From Streptomyces katrae (GTDB lineage: Bacteria; Actinomycetota; Actinomycetes; Streptomycetales; Streptomycetaceae): 64,000 bases of DNA. The notes beneath the pieces are model-generated. The model made no database searches and was not told the origin of the DNA. It worked only from the letters and a program-made list of their open reading frames with translations. The stretch covers positions 2,294,001 to 2,358,000 of the forward strand of contig NZ_CP020042.1 of NCBI RefSeq assembly GCF_002028425.1, written 5' to 3'. The position numbers and the translations under genes are program-made. Below are positions 9,301 through 16,558 of this stretch, one piece after another (positions within the stretch are counted from its first letter, which is position 1; each line of letters starts with the position of its first letter).

Positions 9301-9445
9301 GCACGGAGACCATCGGCAGTTCGATGGACGGCAGCAGCTGCTGCTTGAGCTGCGGGACGGCTATGGCACCGAAGAGCAGCGCGACGATCGACACGAGGCC
9401 GATCAGGGCTCTTTGGGACAGGCTGAAGCGGGACAGCCAGGACAT
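6317..9445 (-). CDS. RND-family efflux transporter permease
   Basis: A 1042-aa AcrB/SwrC-type resistance-nodulation-division permease. It has an N-terminal helix (ALIGLVSIVALLFGAIAV), two large extracytoplasmic porter regions, and two blocks of six membrane helices with the characteristic LTLGALTIAIGRVVDDSIVV and GMLMLIGIVVTNAIVLIDLV segments, the relay Asp pair being in VVDDS. No membrane-fusion or outer-membrane partner is nearby, as expected in a Gram-positive. The start MSWLSRFSLSQ at 9445 fits the family N-terminus and follows GAGAGA. Substrate unknown. A response regulator is encoded 156 nt upstream on the same strand. Confidence 0.92.
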   Translation of the reverse strand: MSWLSRFSLSQRALIGLVSIVALLFGAIAVPQLKQQLLPSIELPMVSVLAPYQGASPDVVEKQVVEPIENTLKGVDGITGITSTASEGNALIRATFDYGDSGTKQLVADVQQAVNRARVRLPAEVDPQVVAGSTDDIPTVVLAVTSDKDQQALADQLNRSVVPVLEDLDGVGRVSVEGVRDLQVTITPDNAKLAAAGLDGATLAEGLKAGGAAVPAGSFDEQGKNRTVRVGSGYTSLAQLEDLRLTAGPGKPAVRLGDVAAVRQEPAAADSITRTNGKPSLAVVLTMDKDGSAVAISDAVKDKLPELRSQLGSGAALTVVSDQGPAVARSISGLTTEGLLGLAFAVIVILVFLASIRSTLVTAVSIPLSVVLALIVLWTRDLSLNMLTLGALTIAIGRVVDDSIVVLENIKRHLGYGEEREAAITAAVKEVAGAVTSSTLTTVAVFLPIGLVGGMIGELFGSFSLTVTAALLASLLVSLTVVPVLSYWFLRAPKGVSSADAESRARARREAEEKEANSRLQRLYVRVLGFATRRRLTSIAIAAVVLVATFGMTPLLKTNFFDQGEQDVLTVKQELPAGTSLAASDEASRKVERALASVDGVKDYQVTVGSSGFLAAFGGGTGTNQASYQVTLDDAGHSEDVKQRIQDALGKLQGIGDTSISAGGGFGSQNLSVVVKAGDGAVLAKAAEQVRAEVATLKDVTDVQSDLAQSVPRISVTATPKTAEAGLNQAALGAIVAQAVRGNPAGKAVLDDTERDIVIRSAHPATTLAELRDLPVGPARLGDIAEVKEVPGPVAMTRIDGARAATITAKPVGDNTGAVSAALQTKLKALDLPEGATASIGGVSQDQDEAFGSLGLAMLAAVAIVFMLLVATFRSLVQPLILLVSIPFAATGALGLLIVTGTPMGVPAMIGMLMLIGIVVTNAIVLIDLVNQYRAQGLGVVEAVVEGGRHRLRPILMTALATIFALLPMALGVTGEGGFISQPLAVVVIGGLVSSTLLTLLLVPTLYTAIELRKERRRERRSARREAKLTVVPSVDEDRVKV

Positions 9446-9554
9446 GGGCGTGGGTTCTCTCTGCTGTGACGTGGGCGAGGGTCCTCCAGCCTCACCCACG
9501 CCGGACCGCGGCTGCGTCGGCCCCAGGTCCCGTCCTTATGCGCGGCATACCGCG

Positions 9555-9580
9555 CCCGCAGTACGCCGTCCTACTGCGGG
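9555..9580. terminator. Inverted repeat between response regulator and RND genes
   Basis: CCCGCAGTA (9555-9563) and TACTGCGGG (9572-9580) form a perfect 9-bp stem in the gap between two minus-strand genes. It may be a terminator of the upstream gene; an operator for the pump is the alternative. Confidence 0.45.
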
Positions 9581-9601
9581 ACCGGCGCGCCGTCGCCCGT
9601 C

Positions 9602-10321
9602 TCAGTCGGCGCGCGGGCGGACGAGGCCCGATTCGTACGCGACGACCACCAGTTGCGCCCGGTCCCGGGCGCCGAGCTTGGCCATGGCCCGGTTGACGTG
9701 CGTCTTGACGGTCAGCGGGCTGACCTCCAGGCGGGCGGCGATGCCGTCGTTGGAGAGGCCCGCGGCGACCAGGACGAGGACTTCGCGCTCGCGGCCGGTC
9801 AGCGCGGCGAGCCGTTCGGCGTGGGCCGAACCGGCGGCGGGGGCGTCGGCGCGGCCGCCCTGGGCGAGGAAGCTGGCGATCAGGCCCTTGGTGGCGGCCG
9901 GGGAGAGCAGGGCCTCGCCCGCCGCCGCGAGGCGGATGGCGTTGAGGAGTTCGTCGGGCTCGGCGCCCTTGCCGAGGAAGCCGGAGGCTCCGGCGCGCAG
10001 GGCCTGGACCACGTACTCGTCCACCTCGAAGGTGGTCAGCATGACGACCCGGACCCCCGAGCACTGCGGGTCCTCGCTGATCATGCGGGTGGCGGCGAGC
10101 CCGTCGGTGCCGGGCATGCGGATGTCCATGAGGACCACGTCCGCCCCCGCCTCGCGGGCGAGGGCGTAGGCCTGGGCCCCGTCGGAGGCCTCCCCGACGA
10201 CCCGCATGTCGGGCTCGGAGTCGACCAGCACCTTGAACGCGCTGCGCAGCAGCGCCTGGTCGTCGGCGAGCAGCACCTTGATGGGGTCCGCGCCCCGCTC
10301 CTGAGCCTGGGTCTGATCCAC
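9602..10321 (-). CDS. NarL/LuxR-family response regulator
   Basis: A 239-aa two-component regulator. Residues 14-130 are a receiver domain with the acidic pair D20-D21, the phospho-acceptor Asp at about 66 (VVLMDIRMPGTDG), and the conserved Thr and Lys regions (MLTTFE, GFLGKGAE). The C-terminal LuxR helix-turn-helix starts near LTGREREVLVLVAAGLS. No histidine kinase gene adjoins it. The closest is at 20.5-21.8 kb and is of the matching HisKA_3 class. The nearest downstream gene is the RND pump. Confidence 0.92.
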   Translation of the reverse strand: MDQTQAQERGADPIKVLLADDQALLRSAFKVLVDSEPDMRVVGEASDGAQAYALAREAGADVVLMDIRMPGTDGLAATRMISEDPQCSGVRVVMLTTFEVDEYVVQALRAGASGFLGKGAEPDELLNAIRLAAAGEALLSPAATKGLIASFLAQGGRADAPAAGSAHAERLAALTGREREVLVLVAAGLSNDGIAARLEVSPLTVKTHVNRAMAKLGARDRAQLVVVAYESGLVRPRAD

Positions 10322-10354
10322 CCCGAAAGCGTACGCGGGCGCCGTGGCGGCCGG

Positions 10355-11176
10355 TCAGCCCAGGGCGAGGACGACCAGGACGGCGGTGGCGGCGGTTTCG
10401 CAGAGGGCGCCGAAGACGTCGCCGGTGACCCCGTCGAAGCGGTGCACGCAGCGGCGCAGCAGGAGTTCGGCGGCGAGCAGGCCGGCGAGGACGGCCGCCG
10501 CGTGCTGTGCGGCGGCGGGCAGGCCGGCCGGGAGGGCGGCCAGGGCGGCGGCGGCGAGGACCAGGGCGGACGCCCCGGCCGCCGTCCGGTGCGGGACCAC
10601 GCCCGCGACCGCCGCCCCCAGCCCCTCGGGCCGGGCGGCGGGGACGCCCCGGCGGGAGGCCAGGGTCATCGCGAGCCGGGCGGTGACGGCCGCGGTCGCG
10701 GCGGCGAGCGCGCCCCGGGCCCAGGAGCCGGCGTACGCGTGTTCGAGGGCGGCGACCTGGATCAGGAGGACGAAGAGCAGGGAGATGACGCCGAAGGGGC
10801 CGATGTCGGACTGCTTCATGATCCGCAGGGCGTCCTCGGCGGGCTTGGCGCTGCCGAGGCCGTCGGCGGTGTCGGCCAGGCCGTCCAGGTGGAGCCCGCG
10901 GGTCAGGACGGCCGGGACGGCGGTGGTGACGGCGGCGGCGAGCAGGGGGCCGCCGCCGAGGACCAGCAGGAGGACGCCGGGTACGGTGGCGAGGAGGCCG
11001 ACGGCGAGGCCGGCGAGCGGGGCGCAGGCCATGCCGGTGCGGGCCGCGGGCCGGTCCCAGCGGGTGATGCGGGCGGGCAGGACGGTCAGCGTGCCGAAGG
11101 CGAAGCGGATCCCGTCGGTCAGGGTGGCGCGCTCCTCGGGCGGGAGCGGCGGTCGATCGTCGGTCGAATCTGTCAT
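10355..11176 (-). CDS. cobS: Adenosylcobinamide-GDP ribazoletransferase (cobalamin synthase)
   Basis: A 273-aa polytopic membrane enzyme joining adenosylcobinamide-GDP to alpha-ribazole in the last steps of adenosylcobalamin synthesis. Family motifs RGLHLDGLADTADG, QSDIGPFGV and FDGVTGDVFGA are all present, with several Ala/Leu-rich helices. I placed the start at 11176 (MTDSTDDRPP); a start 18 codons upstream (11230) is also open and neither has a good Shine-Dalgarno. cobU and cobT lie 4-7 kb away on the other strand. No cobalamin riboswitch is recognisable upstream. Confidence 0.93.
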   Translation of the reverse strand: MTDSTDDRPPLPPEERATLTDGIRFAFGTLTVLPARITRWDRPAARTGMACAPLAGLAVGLLATVPGVLLLVLGGGPLLAAAVTTAVPAVLTRGLHLDGLADTADGLGSAKPAEDALRIMKQSDIGPFGVISLLFVLLIQVAALEHAYAGSWARGALAAATAAVTARLAMTLASRRGVPAARPEGLGAAVAGVVPHRTAAGASALVLAAAALAALPAGLPAAAQHAAAVLAGLLAAELLLRRCVHRFDGVTGDVFGALCETAATAVLVVLALG

Positions 11177-11246
11177 CGGCGCGAACGCTACCCGCTTACG
11201 GTGAGCGGTAAATTGCTCATTACGTGTCATATCGGGAGCGGGTGTC

Positions 11247-12044
11247 GTGGGTCACTGGTGGGTGCGCAACATCGTCGAGCCGGGCAAGCTCCCGCTGCTG
11301 CTCGCGTTGTTGTCGTTCGTCCTGTCGTTCCTGGTCACGCGTGTGATCACGCGGCTGATCCGGGCGGGACGGGGCCCCTTCAAGAACATCACCCCGGGCG
11401 GCCTGCACGTCCACCACGTGGTGCCCGGCGTGGTCCTGGTGATCATCGGCGGGTTCGGGGCGGTGGGCAGCGGCGGCCACAGCTTCGGCGCGGGCCTGTC
11501 GGCCGTGCTCTTCGGACTGGGCGCCGGGCTGGTGCTGGACGAGTTCGCGCTGATCCTGCACCTGGACGACGTCTACTGGAGCGAGCAGGGCCGCAAGAGC
11601 GTGGAGCTCGTCGTCCTGACGGCCGCGGTGGTCGCCCTGGTCCTGGGCGGGTTCCTGCCCTTCGGGGTCAACGAGCTGTCGCCCGGGGAGCGCCACAGCC
11701 GCGGGCTCGTCGTCATGAACACCGCCACCAACTTCTTCCTGGCGCTGATCGCCCTGTGGAAGGGCAAACCGCGGACGGCGGTCTTCGGGACGGTCATCCC
11801 CTTCGTCGCGCTGATCGGCGCGATCCGGCTGGCCCGGCCCGGCTCCCCGTACGCGAAGCGGTTCTACGCCAACCGGCCGCGCGCCCGCGCCAAGGCGGGA
11901 CTGCGGGCCTTCCACCACGACCGGCGCTGGGCCCGGCCGCGCCGCAGGTTCGAGAACTTCATCAGCGGACTGTCCGATCCGGACCGCGAGCGGCACAGGA
12001 GCGGCGGCGGCAGCGCGGACGGTCCGGGGCACGGCTGCGGATGA
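11247..12044 (+). CDS. Integral membrane protein of unknown function
   Basis: A 265-aa protein with about six membrane segments (residues roughly 15-37, 52-72, 78-100, 118-140, 160-175, 185-200) and a basic cytoplasmic tail. A conserved-looking motif, TPGGLHVHHVVPGVVL, carries three histidines at a membrane edge, and an acidic LDEFALILHLDDVYW follows, so metal binding is conceivable. GGGAG sits 8 nt before the GTG. It is divergent from cobS and ends in a strong terminator. No function is assigned. Confidence 0.78.
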   Translation: MGHWWVRNIVEPGKLPLLLALLSFVLSFLVTRVITRLIRAGRGPFKNITPGGLHVHHVVPGVVLVIIGGFGAVGSGGHSFGAGLSAVLFGLGAGLVLDEFALILHLDDVYWSEQGRKSVELVVLTAAVVALVLGGFLPFGVNELSPGERHSRGLVVMNTATNFFLALIALWKGKPRTAVFGTVIPFVALIGAIRLARPGSPYAKRFYANRPRARAKAGLRAFHHDRRWARPRRRFENFISGLSDPDRERHRSGGGSADGPGHGCG

Positions 12045-12049
12045 CACGG

Positions 12050-12090
12050 GGGCCCGCCCCGACGCGGCGTCCTGCCGGGGGGGCGGGCCC
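12050..12090. terminator. Terminator stem
   Basis: GGGCCCGCCCC (12050-12060) pairs with GGGGCGGGCCC (12080-12090) downstream of the membrane-protein gene, facing the pspAA gene. Confidence 0.7.
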
Positions 12091-12143
12091 TCGTATCCGT
12101 GTGCCGGTGTCCGACGTACGGCGTCCGGTGCGCGCGGGAGCGG

Positions 12144-12422
12144 TCAGCCCGGGATCAGCCCGTCGTCGCTGAGCATCTCCCGCACCTGCGCCAGCGTCGC
12201 GTCCGGGGCGGGCAGGATCAGCTCGGAGGGCTCCAGGGCGGCGTCGGGCAGCGGAGTGCCCAGGCGCCGCACCGCGTCCAGCAGGGCCGTCAGCGTGCGC
12301 CGGAAGCCCGGCTCGTCGCCGGACTCCATCTCCTCCAGGAGCTCGTCGTCCAGCTTGTTCAGCTCGACGAAGTGGCTGTCGGCCACCTTGAGCTGGCCTT
12401 CCCCCATGATGCGGACAATCAT
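12144..12422 (-). CDS. pspAA: PspA-associated protein PspAA
   Basis: A 92-aa small acidic protein beginning MIVRIMGEGQLKV, as in actinobacterial proteins encoded directly after PspA. It has a beta-rich N-terminal half and a helical middle (LDDELLEEMESGDEPGF). It starts 14 nt after the pspA stop and is presumably co-transcribed. It is thought to work with PspA in envelope-stress response; the molecular role is inferred from family and position. Confidence 0.85.
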   Translation of the reverse strand: MIVRIMGEGQLKVADSHFVELNKLDDELLEEMESGDEPGFRRTLTALLDAVRRLGTPLPDAALEPSELILPAPDATLAQVREMLSDDGLIPG

Positions 12423-12436
12423 GACGGGCCCCTGTC

Positions 12437-13231
12437 CTACTGCTTGTCGAACCGGTGCTGGGTCTGCTGCGACTGGGCCGCGCCCGGGGCGCCGCCCTCG
12501 ATGGCCTGCTGCTGCGCGGACGGGCCGCCGGCCAGCTCCGCCTTCATCCGCTGGAGCTCGAGCTCGACGTCGTTCCCGCCGGAGAGGCGGTCGAGCTCGG
12601 CCTGGATGTCGTCCTTGGAACCGAGGCCGCTCTGGTCGTCCAGGGCGCCGGAGGCCAGCAGCTCGTCGATCGCGCCCGCGCGGGCCTGGAGCTGCGCCGT
12701 CTTGTCCTCGGCCCGCTGGATGGCCAGGCCGACGTCGCTCATCTCCTCCGAGATGCCGGAGAAGGACTCCGCGATGCGGGTCTGCGCCTGGGCGGCCGTG
12801 TAGGTGGCCTTGATGGTCTCCTTCTTCGTACGGAAGGCGTCCACCTTGGCCTGGAGGCGCTGGGAGGCCAGCGTCAGCTTCTCCTCCTCGCCCTGGAGGG
12901 TCTGGTGCTGCACCTGGAGGTCGGCGACCTGCTGCTGGAGCGAGGAACGCCGGGACAGGGCCTCGCGGGCCAGGTCCTCACGGCCCAGCGCGAGGGCCTT
13001 GCGGCCCTGGTCCTCCAGCTTGGCGGACTGGCTCTGGAGCTGGTTGAGCTGGAGCTCCAGGCGCTTGCGGGAGGTCGCCACGTCGGCGACGCCGCGGCGC
13101 ACCTTCTGCAGCAGCTCCAGCTGCTTCTGGTACGAGTAGTCCAGGGTCTCGCGCGGGTCCTCGGCCCGGTCCAGGGCCTTGTTCGCCTTCGCGCGGAAGA
13201 TCATCCCCATACGCTTCATGACACCGCTCAT
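12437..13231 (-). CDS. pspA: PspA/IM30 (ESCRT-III-like) envelope-stress protein
   Basis: A 264-aa almost wholly alpha-helical coiled-coil protein. The family N-terminus is present: an amphipathic helix (MKRMGMIFRAKANKALDRAEDP) followed by long charged helices to about residue 225 and a Gln-rich tail. PspA-type proteins polymerise on the inner membrane face and protect against membrane stress. I chose the start MSGVMKRMGM at 13231, which leaves a GAAGGGGG about 12 nt upstream; the longer open frame adds non-family residues. Confidence 0.92.
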   Translation of the reverse strand: MSGVMKRMGMIFRAKANKALDRAEDPRETLDYSYQKQLELLQKVRRGVADVATSRKRLELQLNQLQSQSAKLEDQGRKALALGREDLAREALSRRSSLQQQVADLQVQHQTLQGEEEKLTLASQRLQAKVDAFRTKKETIKATYTAAQAQTRIAESFSGISEEMSDVGLAIQRAEDKTAQLQARAGAIDELLASGALDDQSGLGSKDDIQAELDRLSGGNDVELELQRMKAELAGGPSAQQQAIEGGAPGAAQSQQTQHRFDKQ

Positions 13232-13479
13232 GGGCTTCGCGCGCCCCCTTCTAGACGGACTGTGGTGCAGGTCACCGACAGGACCCACAGTACGGGCCCT
13301 GCTTCCATTACCGCACTGTTCGAGTACGGATGCGCTCCTCCTCCAGGACGAGTACCCCTGTGCCGTATCAGGCGTAAGGAGTAGGTGATCCCCGAGGGCC
13401 TCAGGAGCCTCGTAACGGGAAGACGCCCGCCGTTGCCGGATCGTTCCCCGCCGAGGTGGGCCGCCCGCCCTCGACCACG

Positions 13480-13485
13480 TAGGGT
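13480..13485 (+). promoter_or_regulatory. -10 box of a likely leaderless transcript
   Basis: TAGGGT ends seven nucleotides before the GTG at 13493 and there is no Shine-Dalgarno. This decides the start of the DUF3043 gene. Confidence 0.5.
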
Positions 13486-13492
13486 TGTCTCT

Positions 13493-14092
13493 GTGTTTGG
13501 TAGCCGCTCCTCCAAGGAAGAGAAGGCCGCCGCCACCGACAAGGTGAGCGCCGACCTCTCGCAGCCCCGTGACCCGCAGGCCCCCAAGGGCCGCCCGACG
13601 CCGAAGCGCGCTGTGGCCCAGTCGCAGCGCCGGGCCGTCGTGGCCTCGACCGGCAACCGCAAGGAGGACGCCCGGCGGGCTCGCGAGCGCCGCCGGGAAG
13701 AGATGGCCCGCCAGCGCGAGGCGCTGGCCAACGGTGACGAGCGCTATCTGCCCGCGCGCGACAAGGGCCCGGTCCGCCGGTTCGTCCGCGACTTCGTGGA
13801 CTCCCGCTTCTCCGTCGCCGAGATGTTCCTGCCGCTGGCCGTGATCATCCTGGTGCTCAGCATGATCCGGGTCCCCTCGATCCAGAACGTCGCGCTGCTG
13901 CTGTGGCTCGGTGTGATCGTCCTGATCATCCTGGACTCGATCGGCCTGGTCTTCCGGCTGCGCAAGGCCCTCAACGAGCGCTTCGCGAACGAGCCCCGCC
14001 GCGGCGCCATCGCCTACGGCCTGATGCGCACCCTCCAGATGCGCCGCCTGCGTCTGCCCAAGCCGCAGGTCAAGCGCGGGGAACGGCCCTGA
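13493..14092 (+). CDS. DUF3043 membrane protein
   Basis: A 199-aa protein matching the actinobacterial DUF3043 pattern. A highly charged N-terminal half (KKEDARRARERRREEMARQRE-like, residues about 45-90) contains PARDKGPVRRFVRDFVDSR, then come two membrane helices (about 110-130 and 138-158) and a basic tail. Function unknown; in Streptomyces it is often encoded next to pspA, as here, divergently. The GTG at 13493 is supported by the TAGGGT box seven nt upstream. The following methyltransferase gene overlaps its stop. Confidence 0.85.
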   Translation: MFGSRSSKEEKAAATDKVSADLSQPRDPQAPKGRPTPKRAVAQSQRRAVVASTGNRKEDARRARERRREEMARQREALANGDERYLPARDKGPVRRFVRDFVDSRFSVAEMFLPLAVIILVLSMIRVPSIQNVALLLWLGVIVLIILDSIGLVFRLRKALNERFANEPRRGAIAYGLMRTLQMRRLRLPKPQVKRGERP

Positions 14093-14913
14093 CCGGAGCG
14101 ACGCCCGGACCGTCTGGGGCGTCGAAGGGGGAGGGCTTCTCGGGGGGAGCCAGGCTCTGGCTGGAGGGCCTGGGCGGACTGCGCAACGCCGTCCGCCAGG
14201 AACTCGTCGGCCGGCAGGTCGAGGAACAGATCACCCAGCGCTTCCCCGTCGGGCAGCGGCTGCGTGTCCTCGACGTCGGCATGGGCCAGGGCACCCAGGC
14301 GCTGCGCCTCGCCCGCGCCGGGCACATGGTCACCGGCCTGGAACAGGACGCCGCCATGCTGGCGGTCGCCCACGCCGCGCTGGCCGCCGAACCGGCGGGG
14401 ATCCGCGACCGGGTCGAACTGATCGAGGGAGACGGCCGGGAGACCGGCGCGCACTTCGGGCCGGGCAGCTTCGACGTGGTGCTGTGCCACGGAGTACTGA
14501 TGTACGTGTCCGAGCCCGACGCCATGCTCGCCGGGCTGGCCCGGATGCTGGCCCCGGGCGGACTGCTGTCCCTGCTGGTGCGCAACGGCGACGCGCTCGC
14601 CCTGCGGCCGGGGCTGTCCGGGGACTGGTCGGGGGCGCTGGACGCCTTCGACACCGTCGACTACACGAACCGGCTGGGCCTGCAGGTACGGGCCGACCGG
14701 CTGGCCGACCTGACGGCCACCCTCTCGGGGATCGGCGCGCCGCTGCACACCTGGTACGGGGTGCGCGTCTTCACCGACGGGACCGAGGCCGCGGCGGAGC
14801 TCCCGCCCGAGGAGGAGCTGGAGCGGCTGCTGGCCGCCGAGGAACGGGCCGGGCGCACCGATCCCTACCGGTCGGTGGCGGCGCTGCTGCACCTGTGCGG
14901 GGTCCGGGGATAG
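14089..14913 (+). CDS. Class I SAM-dependent methyltransferase, probable CTG start
   Basis: A 274-aa Rossmann-fold methyltransferase. Motif I is LRVLDVGMGQGTQALRLA, the acidic residue after strand 2 is in VTGLEQD, and motif IV lies in FDVVLCHGVLMYV. The class often acts on small molecules, tRNA or lipids; the substrate is unknown. No ATG, GTG or TTG falls in frame between the preceding gene's end and motif I. A CTG at 14089 overlaps the upstream TGA in a CTGA arrangement, with GGGGA 8 nt before it. An unusual start with translational coupling is the simplest reading. Confidence 0.8.
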   Translation: MTGATPGPSGASKGEGFSGGARLWLEGLGGLRNAVRQELVGRQVEEQITQRFPVGQRLRVLDVGMGQGTQALRLARAGHMVTGLEQDAAMLAVAHAALAAEPAGIRDRVELIEGDGRETGAHFGPGSFDVVLCHGVLMYVSEPDAMLAGLARMLAPGGLLSLLVRNGDALALRPGLSGDWSGALDAFDTVDYTNRLGLQVRADRLADLTATLSGIGAPLHTWYGVRVFTDGTEAAAELPPEEELERLLAAEERAGRTDPYRSVAALLHLCGVRG

Positions 14914-14951
14914 TCCCCCGGGACCCCGCGACGGGCGGCGCCGAAGGAGAG

Positions 14952-14980
14952 GAAACCCCCGGGTCCGCCCCGGGGGTTTC
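14952..14980. terminator. Bidirectional terminator stem
   Basis: GAAACCCCCGGG (14952-14963) pairs perfectly with CCCGGGGGTTTC (14969-14980) between the convergent methyltransferase gene and the 69-aa gene. Confidence 0.8.
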
Positions 14981-14986
14981 GTGCGC

Positions 14987-15196
14987 TCAGGCCTCCGCGG
15001 CGGCGCTGAGGCTCATCTCGTAGATCTTCGTGTCGTCCTCGAACAGCGTGACCCGTTCCGCGCCGCCGTCCAGGAGCTCCTTCCAGACCTCGCCGATCCA
15101 GGACTCCGCGTCCCCCTGCGTGGTGAACTCCTCCGGTTCCACCGCCGGGCTGGTCTCGCTGCCGTCGGCCGCCTCGAACCGCCACGTCCACACCAT
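14987..15196 (-). CDS. Conserved small hypothetical protein (69 aa)
   Basis: A 69-residue acidic soluble protein starting MVWTWRFEAADGSE, with aromatic residues up front and an amphipathic GEVWKELLDGGAERVTLFEDD segment. Its size and compact alternating pattern suggest one small alpha/beta domain. It faces cobU divergently across about 93 bp. No function can be assigned. Confidence 0.65.
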   Translation of the reverse strand: MVWTWRFEAADGSETSPAVEPEEFTTQGDAESWIGEVWKELLDGGAERVTLFEDDTKIYEMSLSAAAEA

Positions 15197-15289
15197 GTCC
15201 GCCTCCGTTGCTCGTCCGCTACTCGCCTTGAGTGTGCCCGCAGAGTAACCGGGCGCGCACCACTACCGGCGAAGCGAGAAGATCTCCGT

Positions 15290-16504
15290 GTGGAACTCAC
15301 TCTCCTCGGCACCGGTACCCCCGAAGGACTGCCCCGCCCCGGCTGTCCCTGCGCGGTCTGCGCGGTCTCCGTCGGCACCCGGTCCCGCGCCGCGACCTCC
15401 GTCCTCGTCGACGGCGCGCTGCTCCTCGACCTCACCCCCGGCGCGGTGCTCGCCGGGGCCCGCGCCGGGCATTCGCTGGCCGGCGTGCGGCAGGTGCTGC
15501 TGACCCACCCGCACGACGGGCCGGCCGTCGAGCTGCCGCCCGGGCTGCCCGCCGCCGGGCGGGTCCCCGACGGGCGGGAGCTCGCCGTGATCAGCGGGCA
15601 CCGGGTGCGGGCCGTGCCGATGGACTCCCCCGGCACCGGGTACGAGGTCACCGGCCCCGACGGGGCCCGGCTGCTGTACCTGCCGCCCGGCGGGGCACCG
15701 GCCGGCACCGAGGGGGTGCCCGCCCGGCACCCGTACGACGTGGTCCTCGCCGACGTGCTCGGCCGGCCCGAGGCCCTGGCCCGGCTGCGCTCCACCGGCG
15801 CCGTCGGCCCCGCCACCGACGTGATCGCCGTCCACCTCGACCACGACACCCCTCCCGGCGCGGAGCTGGAACGCCGCTGCGCCGCCGCCGGGGCCCGCGC
15901 CGTCCCCGACGGCACCACGGTGACCACGGGCGAGTACCACGCCGTGCCGGACGTCCCGCGCCGCACCCTGGTGCTGGGCGGCGCCCGCTCCGGCAAGTCC
16001 GTCGAGGCGGAACGCCGCCTGGAGGCCTTCCCCGAGGTGACCTACGTCGCCACCGGCGGCACCCGCGACGGCGACGCGGAATGGGCGCAGCGCGTCGGCC
16101 TCCACCGCGAGCGCCGGCCCGCCCACTGGCGGACCGCCGAGACCTGCGACCTGGTGCCGCTGCTGGAGCTGCCCGGGGCGCCCCTGCTGATCGACTGCCT
16201 CGCGCTGTGGCTCACCGACGCCATGGACCGGGCCGGGGCCTGGGACGACGCCGTGTGGGCGGCGGACGGGCACAAGCGACTGCGCGCCCGCACCGCGGAA
16301 CTCGTGGCGGCCGTCCGCGCCACCCGCCGCACGGTGGTGCTCGTGAGCAACGAGGTGGGTTCCGGGGTGGTCCCGGCGACCGCCTCGGGGCGGCGGTTCC
16401 GCGACGAGCTGGGCCGCCTCAACAACGCGGTGGCGGGCGAGTGCGAACACGTCCTCCTCGTGGTCGCCGGGCAGGCCCTCGTCCTCAAGGAGCCCCCGTC
16501 GTGA
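15290..16504 (+). CDS. cobU: Adenosylcobinamide kinase/guanylyltransferase with N-terminal MBL-like domain
   Basis: A 404-aa fusion. Residues from about 222 onward are CobU: P-loop GGARSGKSVEAERRL, the EVTYVATG strand, and LVSNEVGSGVVPATASGRRFRDE. This enzyme phosphorylates and guanylylates adenosylcobinamide. Residues 1-215 resemble a metallo-beta-lactamase-fold hydrolase (LLGTGTPEG, the cysteine motif GCPCAVCAVS, VLLTHPHDGPA), but the His-rich metal motif looks degenerate. E. coli-type CobU is only about 180 aa, so the N-terminus is an added domain. GTG at 15290 precedes MELTLLGTGTP. cobT follows after 54 nt. Confidence 0.9.
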   Translation: MELTLLGTGTPEGLPRPGCPCAVCAVSVGTRSRAATSVLVDGALLLDLTPGAVLAGARAGHSLAGVRQVLLTHPHDGPAVELPPGLPAAGRVPDGRELAVISGHRVRAVPMDSPGTGYEVTGPDGARLLYLPPGGAPAGTEGVPARHPYDVVLADVLGRPEALARLRSTGAVGPATDVIAVHLDHDTPPGAELERRCAAAGARAVPDGTTVTTGEYHAVPDVPRRTLVLGGARSGKSVEAERRLEAFPEVTYVATGGTRDGDAEWAQRVGLHRERRPAHWRTAETCDLVPLLELPGAPLLIDCLALWLTDAMDRAGAWDDAVWAADGHKRLRARTAELVAAVRATRRTVVLVSNEVGSGVVPATASGRRFRDELGRLNNAVAGECEHVLLVVAGQALVLKEPPS

Positions 16505-16545
16505 CGGATCGACGGCCACCCCCCGGAGGAGGGTCCGGGCGGCTG

Positions 16546-16551
16546 TAATCT
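16546..16551 (+). promoter_or_regulatory. -10 box close to cobT start
   Basis: TAATCT ends seven nt before the cobT ATG, suggesting that cobT also has its own leaderless transcript besides any read-through from cobU. Confidence 0.45.
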
Positions 16552-16558
16552 CTGGCAG

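Noticed and set aside
15197-15289. Cobalamin riboswitch before cobU, or before cobS at 11177-11246
   Set aside because: Both gaps are too short and I see no B12-box-like sequence; control must lie elsewhere or be absent.
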